The notes: generated by a model not told the origin, from the sequence alone. A stretch of 64,000 nucleotides of DNA from Flavobacterium sp. UBA7663 (GCF_002483315.1 NZ_DLHR01000010.1:1-64000); one strand, 5' to 3'; positions 51,912 through 60,533 are shown, counted from the stretch's first letter. Numbers and translations are program-made.

Positions 51912-52580
51912 ATGAACACTACTATTGAAAAAGAAATATTCGACATTATTGGTGACAATCATCAAATGACATCTGTGGAAACTCCTTTGAGACCAGATGC
52001 TTTTGTACGATCTGACGCTCAAAAAATGGAAGTTATTGAACACCATTTTGAAATCATCATGAAAGAGTTAGGCTTAGACTTAACTGACGACAGTTTGCAA
52101 GGAACGCCACATCGCGTGGCAAAAATGTTTGTGCAAGAGATTTTTTCAGGATTAAACCCTGCGAACAAACCAAAGATTTCTGTTTTTGATAATTCGTATC
52201 AATATGATAAAATGTTGGTGGAAGCGAACATCAGTTTCAATTCAACTTGCGAGCATCATTTTTTACCGATTGTAGGGAAAGCGCATATTGGTTACGTTTC
52301 TTCTGGAAAAGTAATTGGTTTATCCAAACTGAATCGTATTGTAGATTACTATGCGAAGCGTCCACAAGTACAAGAGCGTATGATTATGCAAATTTTCAAC
52401 GAACTAAAAACGGTTTTAGAAACTGATAATGTGATTGTGGTGATGGAAGCTACTCATTTATGTGTTTCGAGTCGCGGTATTAAAGATGAAAGCAGTTATA
52501 CATCAACTTTGCAGTATGGTGGTGTTTTTAATCAGAAAGAATTCCGTGACGATTTTTATAAAATGATTCATAAAGAATAA
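51912..52580 (+). CDS. folE: GTP cyclohydrolase I
   Basis: FolE converts GTP to dihydroneopterin triphosphate, the entry to folate synthesis. The 222 residues include GTPHRVAKMF, the zinc site STCEHHFLPIVGKAHIGY (Cys/His about 112-115) and the second zinc Cys in ATHLCVSSRG, with QERMIMQI for oligomer contacts. It is complete. It probably shares the msrA transcript. Confidence 0.97.
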   Translation: MNTTIEKEIFDIIGDNHQMTSVETPLRPDAFVRSDAQKMEVIEHHFEIIMKELGLDLTDDSLQGTPHRVAKMFVQEIFSGLNPANKPKISVFDNSYQYDKMLVEANISFNSTCEHHFLPIVGKAHIGYVSSGKVIGLSKLNRIVDYYAKRPQVQERMIMQIFNELKTVLETDNVIVVMEATHLCVSSRGIKDESSYTSTLQYGGVFNQKEFRDDFYKMIHKE

Positions 52581-52627
52581 TTTGGCATCTATTTTGTATA
52601 TTCGTAATAGAATTTACAAAATAAGAA

Positions 52628-52942
52628 ATGATAGAAAAAGCAATTAATAATCCAGCTCAACCCGTAAAAAGCGATAAAACATCGAAATTAATTTTGAGTT
52701 TGTTGTTTGATGGAATAGGAATGTTGTCTTATATAGTTCCTGTATTTGCAGAAGTAACCGATTTAGTTTGGGCACCCATTTCAGGAATATTATTAATGAC
52801 AATGTATAAAGGAACTATTGGAAAATTAGCCGGTGTTTTTGGTTTTATAGAAGAGTTGGTTCCGTTTATAGATTTTGTACCAACATTTACTATAACTTGG
52901 TTTTACACCTACATAATTAAAGGCGGAAAAGGTCAAGAATAA
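52628..52942 (+). CDS. Small multi-helix membrane protein
   Basis: This 104-residue protein has two or three membrane helices (about 23-45, 48-68 and 85-98), with the central segment GIGMLSYIVPVFAEVTDLVW. The last residues are polar (KGGKGQE). I believe it is conserved in Flavobacteriia, with no known function. It follows folE by 47 bp and ends at a shared terminator. Confidence 0.8.
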   Translation: MIEKAINNPAQPVKSDKTSKLILSLLFDGIGMLSYIVPVFAEVTDLVWAPISGILLMTMYKGTIGKLAGVFGFIEELVPFIDFVPTFTITWFYTYIIKGGKGQE

Positions 52943-52971
52943 AAAAAGGAGCAATAAAGCTCCTTTTTTTA
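52941..52971. terminator. Bidirectional terminator before the GIN gene
   Basis: AAAAAAAGGAGC and GCTCCTTTTTTT arms with an AATAAA loop, overlapping both convergent stop codons. Confidence 0.88.
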
Positions 52972-53805
52972 TTTTTCTTTCTTAGACAAAGTTGCGTTAT
53001 TGATGAATTTATTAATTTGAATTTTTGATTCACCTAATAGTTCTACTTCAGTTTTTCCTGATGCTGATAATGTAAGATTGGTTGATACATTAACATAGCA
53101 CTTTGCATAACCTTCCATAGTTAAATCTAAACTAGCTATTATTAGTTTTTTTGCGATAAGTAATGAAGAGTTGTCTAATCTTAATTTAGCATTATTACAA
53201 TTACCTTCAATTGTAGCCTGACTTTTTTGATACATGTCTAGTTTTAACTCAGGTGATGTAACTAAAGCTTTTAATTCAGCATTTTTGCTTAATTCTAAAG
53301 AAGTGTTTTCTGCTTTTACGTTAATCTCTGCTTCTGCTTTATCGTTTAAAACTAAGGCAAAATAGTTAGCTTTAACATTTAAGAATGCCCTAGAATTATC
53401 ATAATTTTTAACAGTAATGTTTTCTAATTCTAAATCAGCTAAAGCATGAATTGAACTTTCGTTTTTTGCAGTGATTAATTTTAAATCAGAAGTATAGTTA
53501 ATTCGTAATGCGAATTTTTTTGCTCCACTAGCTTCTCTTAAAGATGAAACTCTTAATGTACCAGCTACGACTTCATAATTGATAATTTCGTGAAGATTAT
53601 CATCGGCTTCAATTTCTAAAGAAGTTTTATCTGCTTTTACTAGGAAGACTTCAAAATTGTCATTGATTTCAATATTTTCAAAAGCAGGAATTTCTTTAAC
53701 CGAAACTGTTACAATTTTTGAACCTTTAATTTTTTCTTTTTTTTGAGCCACAGCAGTTGTAACTAAAAATAAAAGGACAAACAGAAAAGATATTTTTTTT
53801 GTCAT
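52969..53805 (-). CDS. Exported GIN (DUF2807) domain protein
   Basis: This 278-residue protein has a signal peptide ending TTAVAQ. The mature part begins with the head GIN motif (IPAFENIEINDNFEVFLVKA), followed by short repeating beta strands (LELENITVKNYDNSRAFLNV) typical of a right-handed beta-helix. The family has no enzyme activity known to me and is thought to act as an adhesin or sensor at the cell surface. It lies in the same direction as the pspC-GIN operon but 297 bp from it, after a terminator. Confidence 0.88.
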   Translation of the reverse strand: MTKKISFLFVLLFLVTTAVAQKKEKIKGSKIVTVSVKEIPAFENIEINDNFEVFLVKADKTSLEIEADDNLHEIINYEVVAGTLRVSSLREASGAKKFALRINYTSDLKLITAKNESSIHALADLELENITVKNYDNSRAFLNVKANYFALVLNDKAEAEINVKAENTSLELSKNAELKALVTSPELKLDMYQKSQATIEGNCNNAKLRLDNSSLLIAKKLIIASLDLTMEGYAKCYVNVSTNLTLSASGKTEVELLGESKIQINKFINNATLSKKEK

Positions 53806-53911
53806 TTTTATGATAATTTGATATCACAAACATACACAAAATTTGTTCCAATTTTATTTTTTCAGAAAGAGATTAAAAAAATAACGCTATCTGATAGGGA
53901 GATAAAAATAA

Positions 53912-53939
53912 AAAGCACTAGTATTTATACTAGTGCTTT
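53912..53939 (-). terminator. Terminator of the padR-pspC-GIN operon
   Basis: A perfect 12-bp stem (53912-53923 with 53928-53939) and a TTTA loop are followed on the minus strand by a T-rich tract. It lies about 160 bp after the GIN gene stop. Confidence 0.78.
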
Positions 53940-54102
53940 CATTGTTTTATATAATGGAATCTATTAAATTTACTACTAAAGTAAAAACAAATTCTACGAC
54001 TTGTATTATCAACTTAATCATGAGAGTGAAGTTTTAGTTGTTAATGTAAAATTATAAAATGCTTAAAATAAAGCTGTTAATTAAATACTAATTATTTGTT
54101 AA

Positions 54103-54828
54103 TTAGTTAAGGCTCACACTTCCACCAGAAGTTTCTTCTTTAATCACTTTTTTTGGTTCTTTAACATAATCAATAGAACTTCCGCTTGAGGCTTTTGCAT
54201 TTAACAGTACAATTGGATTTACTGTAGTATTGCTTCCGCTTGTAGATTGAGCTGTGATTTCGTTTGCAGCTAAGTCTTTGGCATCTATTTCACTTCCGCT
54301 TGACGATTTAGTATCTAACACAAGTGCTTTTCCAGATAGTTTTATTTCGCTACCACTTGTTGATTCGCTACTTACTTTTTCGTATTCTAAATCGGTATTA
54401 ATTGTACTTCCGCTACTTGACTTTAAAGCTAAATTAGTTCCTTTTAAAGTGCTTTTTGAACGAATAGTTGCACCACTTGAAGATTCTAACCCTTCAATAG
54501 TTTTTGTGCTCACACGAACAATTGCACTTTCCATTGTATTAATGTTGCCATCAATTTTTACAATTAAAGTTCCATTTTCAACTCTTGTAACAATGTGTTC
54601 CATTAAGTTGTCATCTACTTCCACTTCTACTTCTGTAGTTGCACCTTGTTCTACGATTACTTCAACACCTGTACTAGCATCAATTTTAGTAAAAGGAGCA
54701 TCAATTGTTCTTTTTTCAGTTACTACGTTACCGCTTCCATCAATACCATCTCCTAAATTTAGATTAGCATTGCACGAGGCAAGACTAAGAGTTAGTAGAA
54801 GAGCAACTAATTTAAAAGTCGTTTTCAT
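54103..54828 (-). CDS. GIN (DUF2807) domain lipoprotein with SSSGS-type repeats
   Basis: This 241-residue lipoprotein has the lipobox SLASC (Cys about 19). After the head GIN motif (IDAPFTKIDASTGVEVIVEQ), repeats of about 20 residues each carry SSSGS or STSGS, for example LALKSSSGSTINTDLEYE and VLDTKSSSGSEIDAKDLA. These fit the turns of a beta-helix with a Ser/Gly ladder. It ends the padR-pspC operon (22 bp after the PspC gene). It is probably outer-surface or periplasmic. Confidence 0.9.
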   Translation of the reverse strand: MKTTFKLVALLLTLSLASCNANLNLGDGIDGSGNVVTEKRTIDAPFTKIDASTGVEVIVEQGATTEVEVEVDDNLMEHIVTRVENGTLIVKIDGNINTMESAIVRVSTKTIEGLESSSGATIRSKSTLKGTNLALKSSSGSTINTDLEYEKVSSESTSGSEIKLSGKALVLDTKSSSGSEIDAKDLAANEITAQSTSGSNTTVNPIVLLNAKASSGSSIDYVKEPKKVIKEETSGGSVSLN

Positions 54829-54849
54829 ATTTTAAATTTTTAATAGTTC

Positions 54850-56574
54850 TTATTTAGTTTTTATCGTAATGATTTCTTTGGTTTTTGATGAATCAGTTTC
54901 ATTTACTTTAACCTCTTTTTTTATCAAAACTCCATTGTCGTCATAATAAATGGTTGCAGAAGAATCTTCATTTTCTATCCCATTGTTTTCTCTATTTTCT
55001 TCAGCTAAACAATTTAAGCATCTTACTTTATCGGCATCCACTTTATAAACTGGATTTTTTGTATCGTATTCATTTTCATCGAAAAATCCGTAATCACTTC
55101 TGTCAAAGTTACTAAAATTTTCGTCAGTTTGAAAGATAGTTCCTTTTGGTAAATAAAGATAAATTTCTACTTCCTGACCTCTGAATTTATTTTCAACAGC
55201 TGTCAATAAATAATTGTCTAAAATGATGGTATTACCTTCAATTTTATAATCGTATTTTATTTTTTCAGCTCTTTTCTTAGCTTGAGAAGTTGATTTTCCA
55301 TTGGCTAATTTTTCAATTAACATGTATGGAGTTGTTTCATCTGTATATTTAACTTCTATAGAAACATTGTTTGAATAGATGATTTCGTTATCACCTTCAT
55401 CTTGTGTTATTTTGAAATCATGATTTCTGTAATTACTTTTCGAATAAAAATCATTGTTTTTGAATTTGATTTTCAACGTATCTGTTGGCGCAATAGTAAT
55501 AACCTCTTTTTGAACCGATTTTCCATCAAAAGCTAATTGTGAAGCTTCGTTAATTCCTAAGGAAATAATAATTCCTACTGCAATAATCCAAACGGCTAGT
55601 AAGCTATATTTTACATAATTACCTATTGATTTTAGATTGTTAACCATTAATTTTAATCCTAAAATAAATAAGAAAAATAACGGAATTCCAAATCCTAATA
55701 AAAATAGTATTCCTTGTGCCCAAAGTGGTGTTTCTAAACCAATAGGTGTTTGAATGTGATTTAAAATATAGTTCTCTGGCATTGTTGATGAAAATATCAT
55801 AATAATGCTTGTTATGATAATGCCTAACAATGCTATTGCTGAGAAAAATAAGATAAATGAACCTATTATTTTTGCAAATACTTTGAAAATTGTGGTAATA
55901 ACTTCTTCTATTGATGATCCAATTCTTGAAGCGCCAGATTTTGCACTATTAGTAATCTTTTCATGATCGATACTACTTATTTTCGAAGTAATATCATCAA
56001 AACCTTCCTTTACTTTTTTTTCGATATTAGAGATGGTTATAGGTTGCCCTTTCATTTCTAATTTTTGAGTAGTTGTAACGGCTTCTGGTACTAAAATCCA
56101 TAATACTATATACACAAATAAACCAGTTCCAAATCCAAAGAATAATATCACCATTAAGATTCTTAACCACAACGAATCAATTCCTAAATAATGGCCTAAT
56201 CCTGCCATTACGCCACCAATCATTCCATTTTCTTTGTCTCTATATAATCTTTTTGACGGATAATAGAAATTAGTTGATGAAGAAGAACTAGATTGGTATG
56301 ATGTTTTTTCGTCATCAATTTTATAATCTTCTGGTTGTCCCATAATCGAAATTACTTCTTCAATTTCGCTTAAACCTACTACTTGTTTGTCGTTTTTTAA
56401 ACGCTCTTGAAAAAGTTCAGCAATACGACTTTCTATATCTTTCATGATTTCGTCTCTTCCATCAGGCGAAAGTGAACGCTTCACCGCATCAAAATAACGC
56501 GATAATTTTTGATAGGCATCTTCGTCGATGTGAAAGAAAAAACCTCCTAAATTTATACTTATTGTTTTGTTCAT
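54850..56574 (-). CDS. PspC domain membrane protein with C-terminal GIN/LiaF-like region
   Basis: This 574-residue protein begins with a soluble helical segment (about 1-90) and has a PspC domain (about 110-170; YRDKENGMIGGVMAGLGHYL, then a membrane helix). More membrane helices lie near 235-265, 285-312 and 322-345. The last 220 residues are extracytoplasmic beta structure that resembles the head of the neighbouring GIN protein. PspC-type proteins sense envelope stress. The gene lies between padR (5 bp) and the GIN lipoprotein gene (22 bp). Confidence 0.9.
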   Translation of the reverse strand: MNKTISINLGGFFFHIDEDAYQKLSRYFDAVKRSLSPDGRDEIMKDIESRIAELFQERLKNDKQVVGLSEIEEVISIMGQPEDYKIDDEKTSYQSSSSSSTNFYYPSKRLYRDKENGMIGGVMAGLGHYLGIDSLWLRILMVILFFGFGTGLFVYIVLWILVPEAVTTTQKLEMKGQPITISNIEKKVKEGFDDITSKISSIDHEKITNSAKSGASRIGSSIEEVITTIFKVFAKIIGSFILFFSAIALLGIIITSIIMIFSSTMPENYILNHIQTPIGLETPLWAQGILFLLGFGIPLFFLFILGLKLMVNNLKSIGNYVKYSLLAVWIIAVGIIISLGINEASQLAFDGKSVQKEVITIAPTDTLKIKFKNNDFYSKSNYRNHDFKITQDEGDNEIIYSNNVSIEVKYTDETTPYMLIEKLANGKSTSQAKKRAEKIKYDYKIEGNTIILDNYLLTAVENKFRGQEVEIYLYLPKGTIFQTDENFSNFDRSDYGFFDENEYDTKNPVYKVDADKVRCLNCLAEENRENNGIENEDSSATIYYDDNGVLIKKEVKVNETDSSKTKEIITIKTK

Positions 56575-56579
56575 GACCT

Positions 56580-56909
56580 TTAGTTTTGACTTGTTATTAT
56601 GTTTACTGCATCTGCTAATTCTTTCCAGGTGCCATTTAATTCTTGTAAAAATTCTTTGCCTTCATCCGTTAAACCGTAATATTTTCTTGGTGGTCCGGAT
56701 GTTGATTCTTCCCAACGATAATTTAATAAGTTATCGTTTTTTAGCCTTGTTAGTAGTGGGTAAACGGTGCCTTCCACAACTAGTAATTTAGCATTTTTTA
56801 GCGTATCCAATATTTCAGAAGTATATGCATCTTTTTCTTTTAAGACCGATAAGATACAGAATTCCAAAACACCTTTTCGCATTTGTGCTTTAGTGTTTTC
56901 AATGTTCAT
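56580..56909 (-). CDS. PadR family transcriptional regulator
   Basis: This 109-residue winged-helix protein has the PadR pattern: RKGVLEFCILSVLKEKDAYT at the start, VEGTVYPLLTRLKNDNLL in the wing region and GPPRKYYGLTDEGKEFL. It is the first gene of the operon with the PspC and GIN genes and likely represses it until an envelope or small-molecule signal appears. Its long leader (about 100 nt) is compatible with an operator near 57016. Confidence 0.94.
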   Translation of the reverse strand: MNIENTKAQMRKGVLEFCILSVLKEKDAYTSEILDTLKNAKLLVVEGTVYPLLTRLKNDNLLNYRWEESTSGPPRKYYGLTDEGKEFLQELNGTWKELADAVNIITSQN

Positions 56910-57015
56910 AATTCCACTTGTTTTTTTAAATTAGACTGTTCATTTTTTGATTTGTTTTGCTTGCGCAATTGATTGATTTGATGATTGAAATTAAATTACC
57001 TATTAATTTCTTATA

Positions 57016-57023
57016 CAAAGATA
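57016..57023 (-). promoter_or_regulatory. Candidate -7 element (TATCTTTG) of the padR operon
   Basis: An exact TAnnTTTG on the minus strand, 106 bp before the padR ATG. The distance is long and no -33 match is seen. Confidence 0.45.
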
Positions 57024-57142
57024 AGTCTAAAAGAAGGTATCTTGTTACGCATAGTACTAATATTTAACATAAAATTAACATTTAAAAAAATAGTAGGAAT
57101 GCATAGTATTTTTTGTATTTTTACAGAATAAATCAATGAATT

Positions 57143-57598
57143 ATGGAGTTTACACCTGCAAAACTAAATCTATTTACCTTTTTTAAGCTGCCTTCTGCTT
57201 TTTGGAGTGGCGTGCGCGTTAAGTCAATTTCACCAGAAGTTTGTGAAGTAACTGTAAAACACCGTTGGTTTAATCAGAATCCGTTTAACTCCATGTATTT
57301 TGCTGTGCAAGCTATGGCAGCTGAGTTTACTACGGGAGCTTTGGTCATGTTTCAAATCAAACAAAGTGGTAAAAATATCTCTATGTTAGTGGCTCAAAAT
57401 AAAAGTGTATTCACAAAAAAAGCTACTGGAAGAATTACATTTACTTGTAATCAAGGAAATGCTATTAAAGAAACCATTCAAAAAGCAGTGGATACTAAAG
57501 AAGGACAAACAATTTGGTTAACTTCAATTGGTAAAAACGAAAAAGGAGAACAAGTTTCGGAAATGCAATTTGAATGGACAATTAAAGTAAGAGCTTAG
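57143..57598 (+). CDS. DUF4442 hotdog-fold protein
   Basis: This 151-residue protein matches DUF4442, a hotdog-fold family related to thioesterases. RHWFN-type motifs appear as KHRWFNQNPFNSMYFAVQAMAAEF (about 40-63). The fold suggests binding of an acyl-CoA or acyl-ACP, but the substrate is unknown. It is a stand-alone gene, divergent from padR. The gap after it holds a heptad repeat. Confidence 0.9.
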   Translation: MEFTPAKLNLFTFFKLPSAFWSGVRVKSISPEVCEVTVKHRWFNQNPFNSMYFAVQAMAAEFTTGALVMFQIKQSGKNISMLVAQNKSVFTKKATGRITFTCNQGNAIKETIQKAVDTKEGQTIWLTSIGKNEKGEQVSEMQFEWTIKVRA

Positions 57599-57609
57599 AA
57601 GTATTAATC

Positions 57610-57651
57610 CTAAACTTTCAACTTCTTGCTTCCAACTTAAAACTAATCCTA
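57610..57651. repeat. 7-bp-period microrepeat (nnnAACT-type)
   Basis: ACT (or GCT) recurs every 7 bp at 57614, 57621, 57628, 57635 and 57642, with the consensus TnnAACT. It lies between the DUF4442 gene and the TIGR01777 epimerase gene. Confidence 0.75.
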
Positions 57652-57717
57652 AACATAAGTTAATTTACTTTCATTCCTTATTTATTGATAGTAAATTTGA
57701 GAAAAAGGAAAAAGAAA

Positions 57718-58638
57718 ATGACAGTATTAATAACAGGAGCTACGGGGTTGGTTGGACAAGAATTGGTGAATTTGTTGCTTCAAAACGGATATACAATTCA
57801 TTATTTATCTACATCGAAATCTAAATTAGTTTCACAAAATAACTACAAAGGATTCTTTTGGAATCCAAAAAAATCAGAAATTGATACTAACGCTTTAACA
57901 GGTGTTGAGGTAATTATTCATTTGGCAGGTGCTTCGGTAGCTAAAAAATGGACAACCGCTTATAAGGAAGAAATTATTGAAAGTCGCGTACTTTCAACTC
58001 AATTATTGTATCAAACTTTGCAAAAGAATTCTCATCAAGTAAAACAAATCATTTCGGCTTCAGCTGTTGGAATTTATCCAGATAGTTTAACCGATATATA
58101 TCATGAAACCGATTTAGATATTGATGTTTCCTTCCTTGGTAATGTTGTGAAACAATGGGAAAATGAAGTTAGTCAGTTTGAAAAATTAGAAATAATAGTT
58201 TCTAAAATTAGAATCGGAATTGTACTTGCTAAAAACGGTGGCGCTTTGCAAGAAATGGCAAAACCAATTCAATATGGAGTAGGGGCAGCATTTGGTTCAG
58301 GCGAACAATATCAATCTTGGATTCATGTTCAAGATTTAGTAGCCATTTTCCAATTTGTAATGGAAAACCAATTAGCAGGTGTTTATAATGGAGTGGCGCC
58401 TTATCCGGTTACCAATTCTGAATTAACAAAAGCAATTGCAAAAACACTTGGGAAACCTTTGTTTTTACCTAATATTCCAAAATTTGTAATGAAACTTATT
58501 CTTGGAGAAATGCATCAAATCTTATTTTCGAGTCAACATGTAAGTTGTCGTAAGCTTTTAGATGAGAATTTTCAATTCAAATTCGCATCCTTAGATAAAG
58601 CTTTGAATGATTTATTAAAGAGTAAACATATAGCTTAA
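57718..58638 (+). CDS. TIGR01777 family NAD-dependent epimerase-like protein
   Basis: I start at the ATG 57718 (306 residues), which gives VLITGATGLVGQELVNLLLQ at once; an upstream TTG adds only a polar tail. The SDR fold has Gly-rich residues about 7-13, IHLAGASVAKKWTTAYKEEI near 72, SASAVGIYPDS near 112 and a C-terminal DUF1731 domain (FVMKLILGEM). It resembles E. coli YfcH. The substrate is unknown. A terminator follows. Confidence 0.93.
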   Translation: MTVLITGATGLVGQELVNLLLQNGYTIHYLSTSKSKLVSQNNYKGFFWNPKKSEIDTNALTGVEVIIHLAGASVAKKWTTAYKEEIIESRVLSTQLLYQTLQKNSHQVKQIISASAVGIYPDSLTDIYHETDLDIDVSFLGNVVKQWENEVSQFEKLEIIVSKIRIGIVLAKNGGALQEMAKPIQYGVGAAFGSGEQYQSWIHVQDLVAIFQFVMENQLAGVYNGVAPYPVTNSELTKAIAKTLGKPLFLPNIPKFVMKLILGEMHQILFSSQHVSCRKLLDENFQFKFASLDKALNDLLKSKHIA

Positions 58639-58652
58639 ACTTAATTATTTAA

Positions 58653-58688
58653 AATGGCAACGATATAAATTGTTGCTATTTTTGTTTT
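58653..58688 (+). terminator. Terminator of the TIGR01777 gene
   Basis: A 12-bp stem (58653-58664 with 58669-58680, two G-T pairs), an ATAA loop and a T-rich tail. Confidence 0.8.
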
Positions 58689-58711
58689 CAATCAACTTTT
58701 TTCACTGACAA

Positions 58712-58744
58712 TTTGACATTTTTAAACATTTGGCAATACATTTG
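58712..58744 (+). promoter_or_regulatory. Promoter of grpE
   Basis: TTTG (58712-58715), a 21-bp spacer and TACATTTG (58737-58744) fit the vegetative Bacteroidota consensus. No CIRCE (HrcA) inverted repeat is seen. Confidence 0.75.
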
Positions 58745-58767
58745 CAATCCCATTTACTAAAGTAAAA

Positions 58768-59331
58768 ATGTTTAAAAAAATATTCAAAAATATGAGTCAA
58801 GAAAGTACTGAAAACATCGAAAAGGAGAACATTAATGAAGAAAATGTTTCAGAAACTCAAGGAATTCCAACACCAGAACTATCGGTAGAAGAGCAATTGC
58901 AAGAAGAATTAAGCAATGAAAAAGATAAATTTTTACGTCTTTTTGCTGAATTTGAAAATTATAAAAGAAGAACTGCCAAAGAGCGTATCGATTTGTTTAA
59001 AACAGCAAATCAAGAAGTTTTACAAGCCATGTTGCCAGTTTTAGACGATTTTGACAGAGCGTGGGCACAAGTTTCTAAGTCTGATGATGAAGCATTAGTA
59101 ACTGGTGTACAATTGATTCATGATAAATTAAGAAGTACTTTAGTTTCAAAAGGTTTGGAAGAAGTAGAAGTGAGAGCAGGTGACGCTTTTAATGCTGATT
59201 TTGCAGAAGCTATTACTCAAATTCCAGCACCAAATGATAAATTAAAAGGTAAAATTGTTGACGTAATTGAAAAAGGGTACAAGTTAGGTGACAAAATTAT
59301 TCGTTTCCCTAAAGTTGTAATCGGACAATAA
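58768..59331 (+). CDS. grpE: Nucleotide exchange factor GrpE
   Basis: GrpE releases ADP from DnaK. The 187-residue protein (179 if the second ATG at 58792 is used) has an acidic N-terminal part, a long coiled coil (about 40-100; KDKFLRLFAEFENYKRRTAKERIDL) and the C-terminal beta wing (VEVRAGDAFNADFAEAITQI, then GYKLGDKIIRFPKVVIGQ). It precedes dnaJ by 60 bp; a hairpin lies in the gap. Confidence 0.96.
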   Translation: MFKKIFKNMSQESTENIEKENINEENVSETQGIPTPELSVEEQLQEELSNEKDKFLRLFAEFENYKRRTAKERIDLFKTANQEVLQAMLPVLDDFDRAWAQVSKSDDEALVTGVQLIHDKLRSTLVSKGLEEVEVRAGDAFNADFAEAITQIPAPNDKLKGKIVDVIEKGYKLGDKIIRFPKVVIGQ

Positions 59332-59343
59332 TTTTTACCGTAG

Positions 59344-59367
59344 AGACAAGTTATGACTTGTCTTTTT
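59344..59367 (+). terminator. Hairpin between grpE and dnaJ
   Basis: AGACAAGT (59344-59351) and ACTTGTCT (59356-59363) form a perfect 8-bp stem with a TATG loop and a short T-run. It may reduce dnaJ expression, or be a remnant of a palindromic repeat. Confidence 0.65.
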
Positions 59368-59391
59368 CTACATATTATAATACAAGATGTA

Positions 59392-60510
59392 ATGAAAAAA
59401 GATTTTTACGAAATATTAGGCATTTCAAAAAATGCTACACCAGAAGAAATTAAGAAAGCATATCGCAAGAAAGCAATCGAATTTCACCCTGATAAAAATC
59501 CAGGCAATAAAGAAGCTGAAGAAAAATTCAAAGAAGCTGCTGAAGCTTATGAAGTTTTAAGCGATGCCAATAAAAAAGCTAAATACGATCAATATGGTCA
59601 TCAAGCTTTTGATGGTGGTGGATTTGGCGGTGGTCAACACATGAACATGGACGATATTTTCAGTCAGTTTGGTGATATTTTTGGTGGCGCTTTTGGTGGT
59701 GGCGGATTTTCTGGATTTGGCGGTGGCGGAGGTCAACGTAGAGTAAAAGGAAGTAATCTTCGTATCAAAGTGAAATTAACTTTGGAAGAAATTGCTAATG
59801 GAGTTGAAAAGAAAGTCAAAGTAAAACGTAAAGTTCAAGCTAAAGGTGTAACTTATAGAACTTGTCCTACTTGTAATGGTTCAGGGCAAATCATGAAAAT
59901 TGCTAACACTATTTTAGGTAGAATGCAAACTGCAACTACTTGTCATATTTGTAGTGGTTCGGGTCAAATTTTAGACCAAAAACCTGCTGGTGCAGATGCG
60001 CAAGGAATGTTGTTAGAGGAAGATACAGTTTCAATCAAAATTCCTGCTGGAGTAGTTGATGGAATGCAATTAAAAGTTGCCGGAAAAGGTAATGAAGCTC
60101 CAGGAACGAATAGTATTCCAGGTGATTTAATTGTTGCCATTGAAGAAGTTGAACACGAATTCTTAAAACGTGAAGGCGAAAACTTACACTACGATTTGTA
60201 CATTAGTTTTGCCGAAGCCGCTCTTGGAGTTTCTAAAGAAATTGATACTGTTTCAGGAAAAGTACGTATTAAGTTAGAAGAAGGAATTCAATCGGGTAAA
60301 ATATTGAGATTAAAAGGAAAAGGTGTTCCAAGTATAAACGCCTATGGAAACGGAGATTTACTAGTTCATGTAAACGTTTGGACACCAAAAACATTAAACA
60401 AAGAACAAAAGCAATTTTTTGAGAAAATGCTTACAGATGAAAACTTTATTCCGAAACCAGAAAAGTCAGACAAATCTTTTTTTGAAAAAGTTAAAGATAT
60501 GTTTTCATAA
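59392..60510 (+). CDS. dnaJ: Molecular chaperone DnaJ with a reduced zinc domain
   Basis: I start at the ATG 59392 (372 residues, MKKDFYEILGISKNATPEEI). The J domain has HPD at 32-34. A Gly/Phe-rich linker (about 75-120) follows, then a zinc region with only two CxxCxGxG motifs, CPTCNGSG and CHICSGSG; type I DnaJ normally has four. The two C-terminal beta domains are intact. It stimulates the DnaK ATPase and delivers unfolded clients. The loss of two zinc motifs is, I believe, shared by other Flavobacteriia. Confidence 0.95.
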   Translation: MKKDFYEILGISKNATPEEIKKAYRKKAIEFHPDKNPGNKEAEEKFKEAAEAYEVLSDANKKAKYDQYGHQAFDGGGFGGGQHMNMDDIFSQFGDIFGGAFGGGGFSGFGGGGGQRRVKGSNLRIKVKLTLEEIANGVEKKVKVKRKVQAKGVTYRTCPTCNGSGQIMKIANTILGRMQTATTCHICSGSGQILDQKPAGADAQGMLLEEDTVSIKIPAGVVDGMQLKVAGKGNEAPGTNSIPGDLIVAIEEVEHEFLKREGENLHYDLYISFAEAALGVSKEIDTVSGKVRIKLEEGIQSGKILRLKGKGVPSINAYGNGDLLVHVNVWTPKTLNKEQKQFFEKMLTDENFIPKPEKSDKSFFEKVKDMFS

Positions 60511-60533
60511 TTAAATAAATATTAATACATTTG

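Noticed and set aside
54254..54835. 193-codon plus-strand open frame opposite the GIN lipoprotein gene
   Set aside because: The Ser/Gly repeats on the real strand create a long stop-free antisense frame; the real strand has a lipobox and domain motifs.
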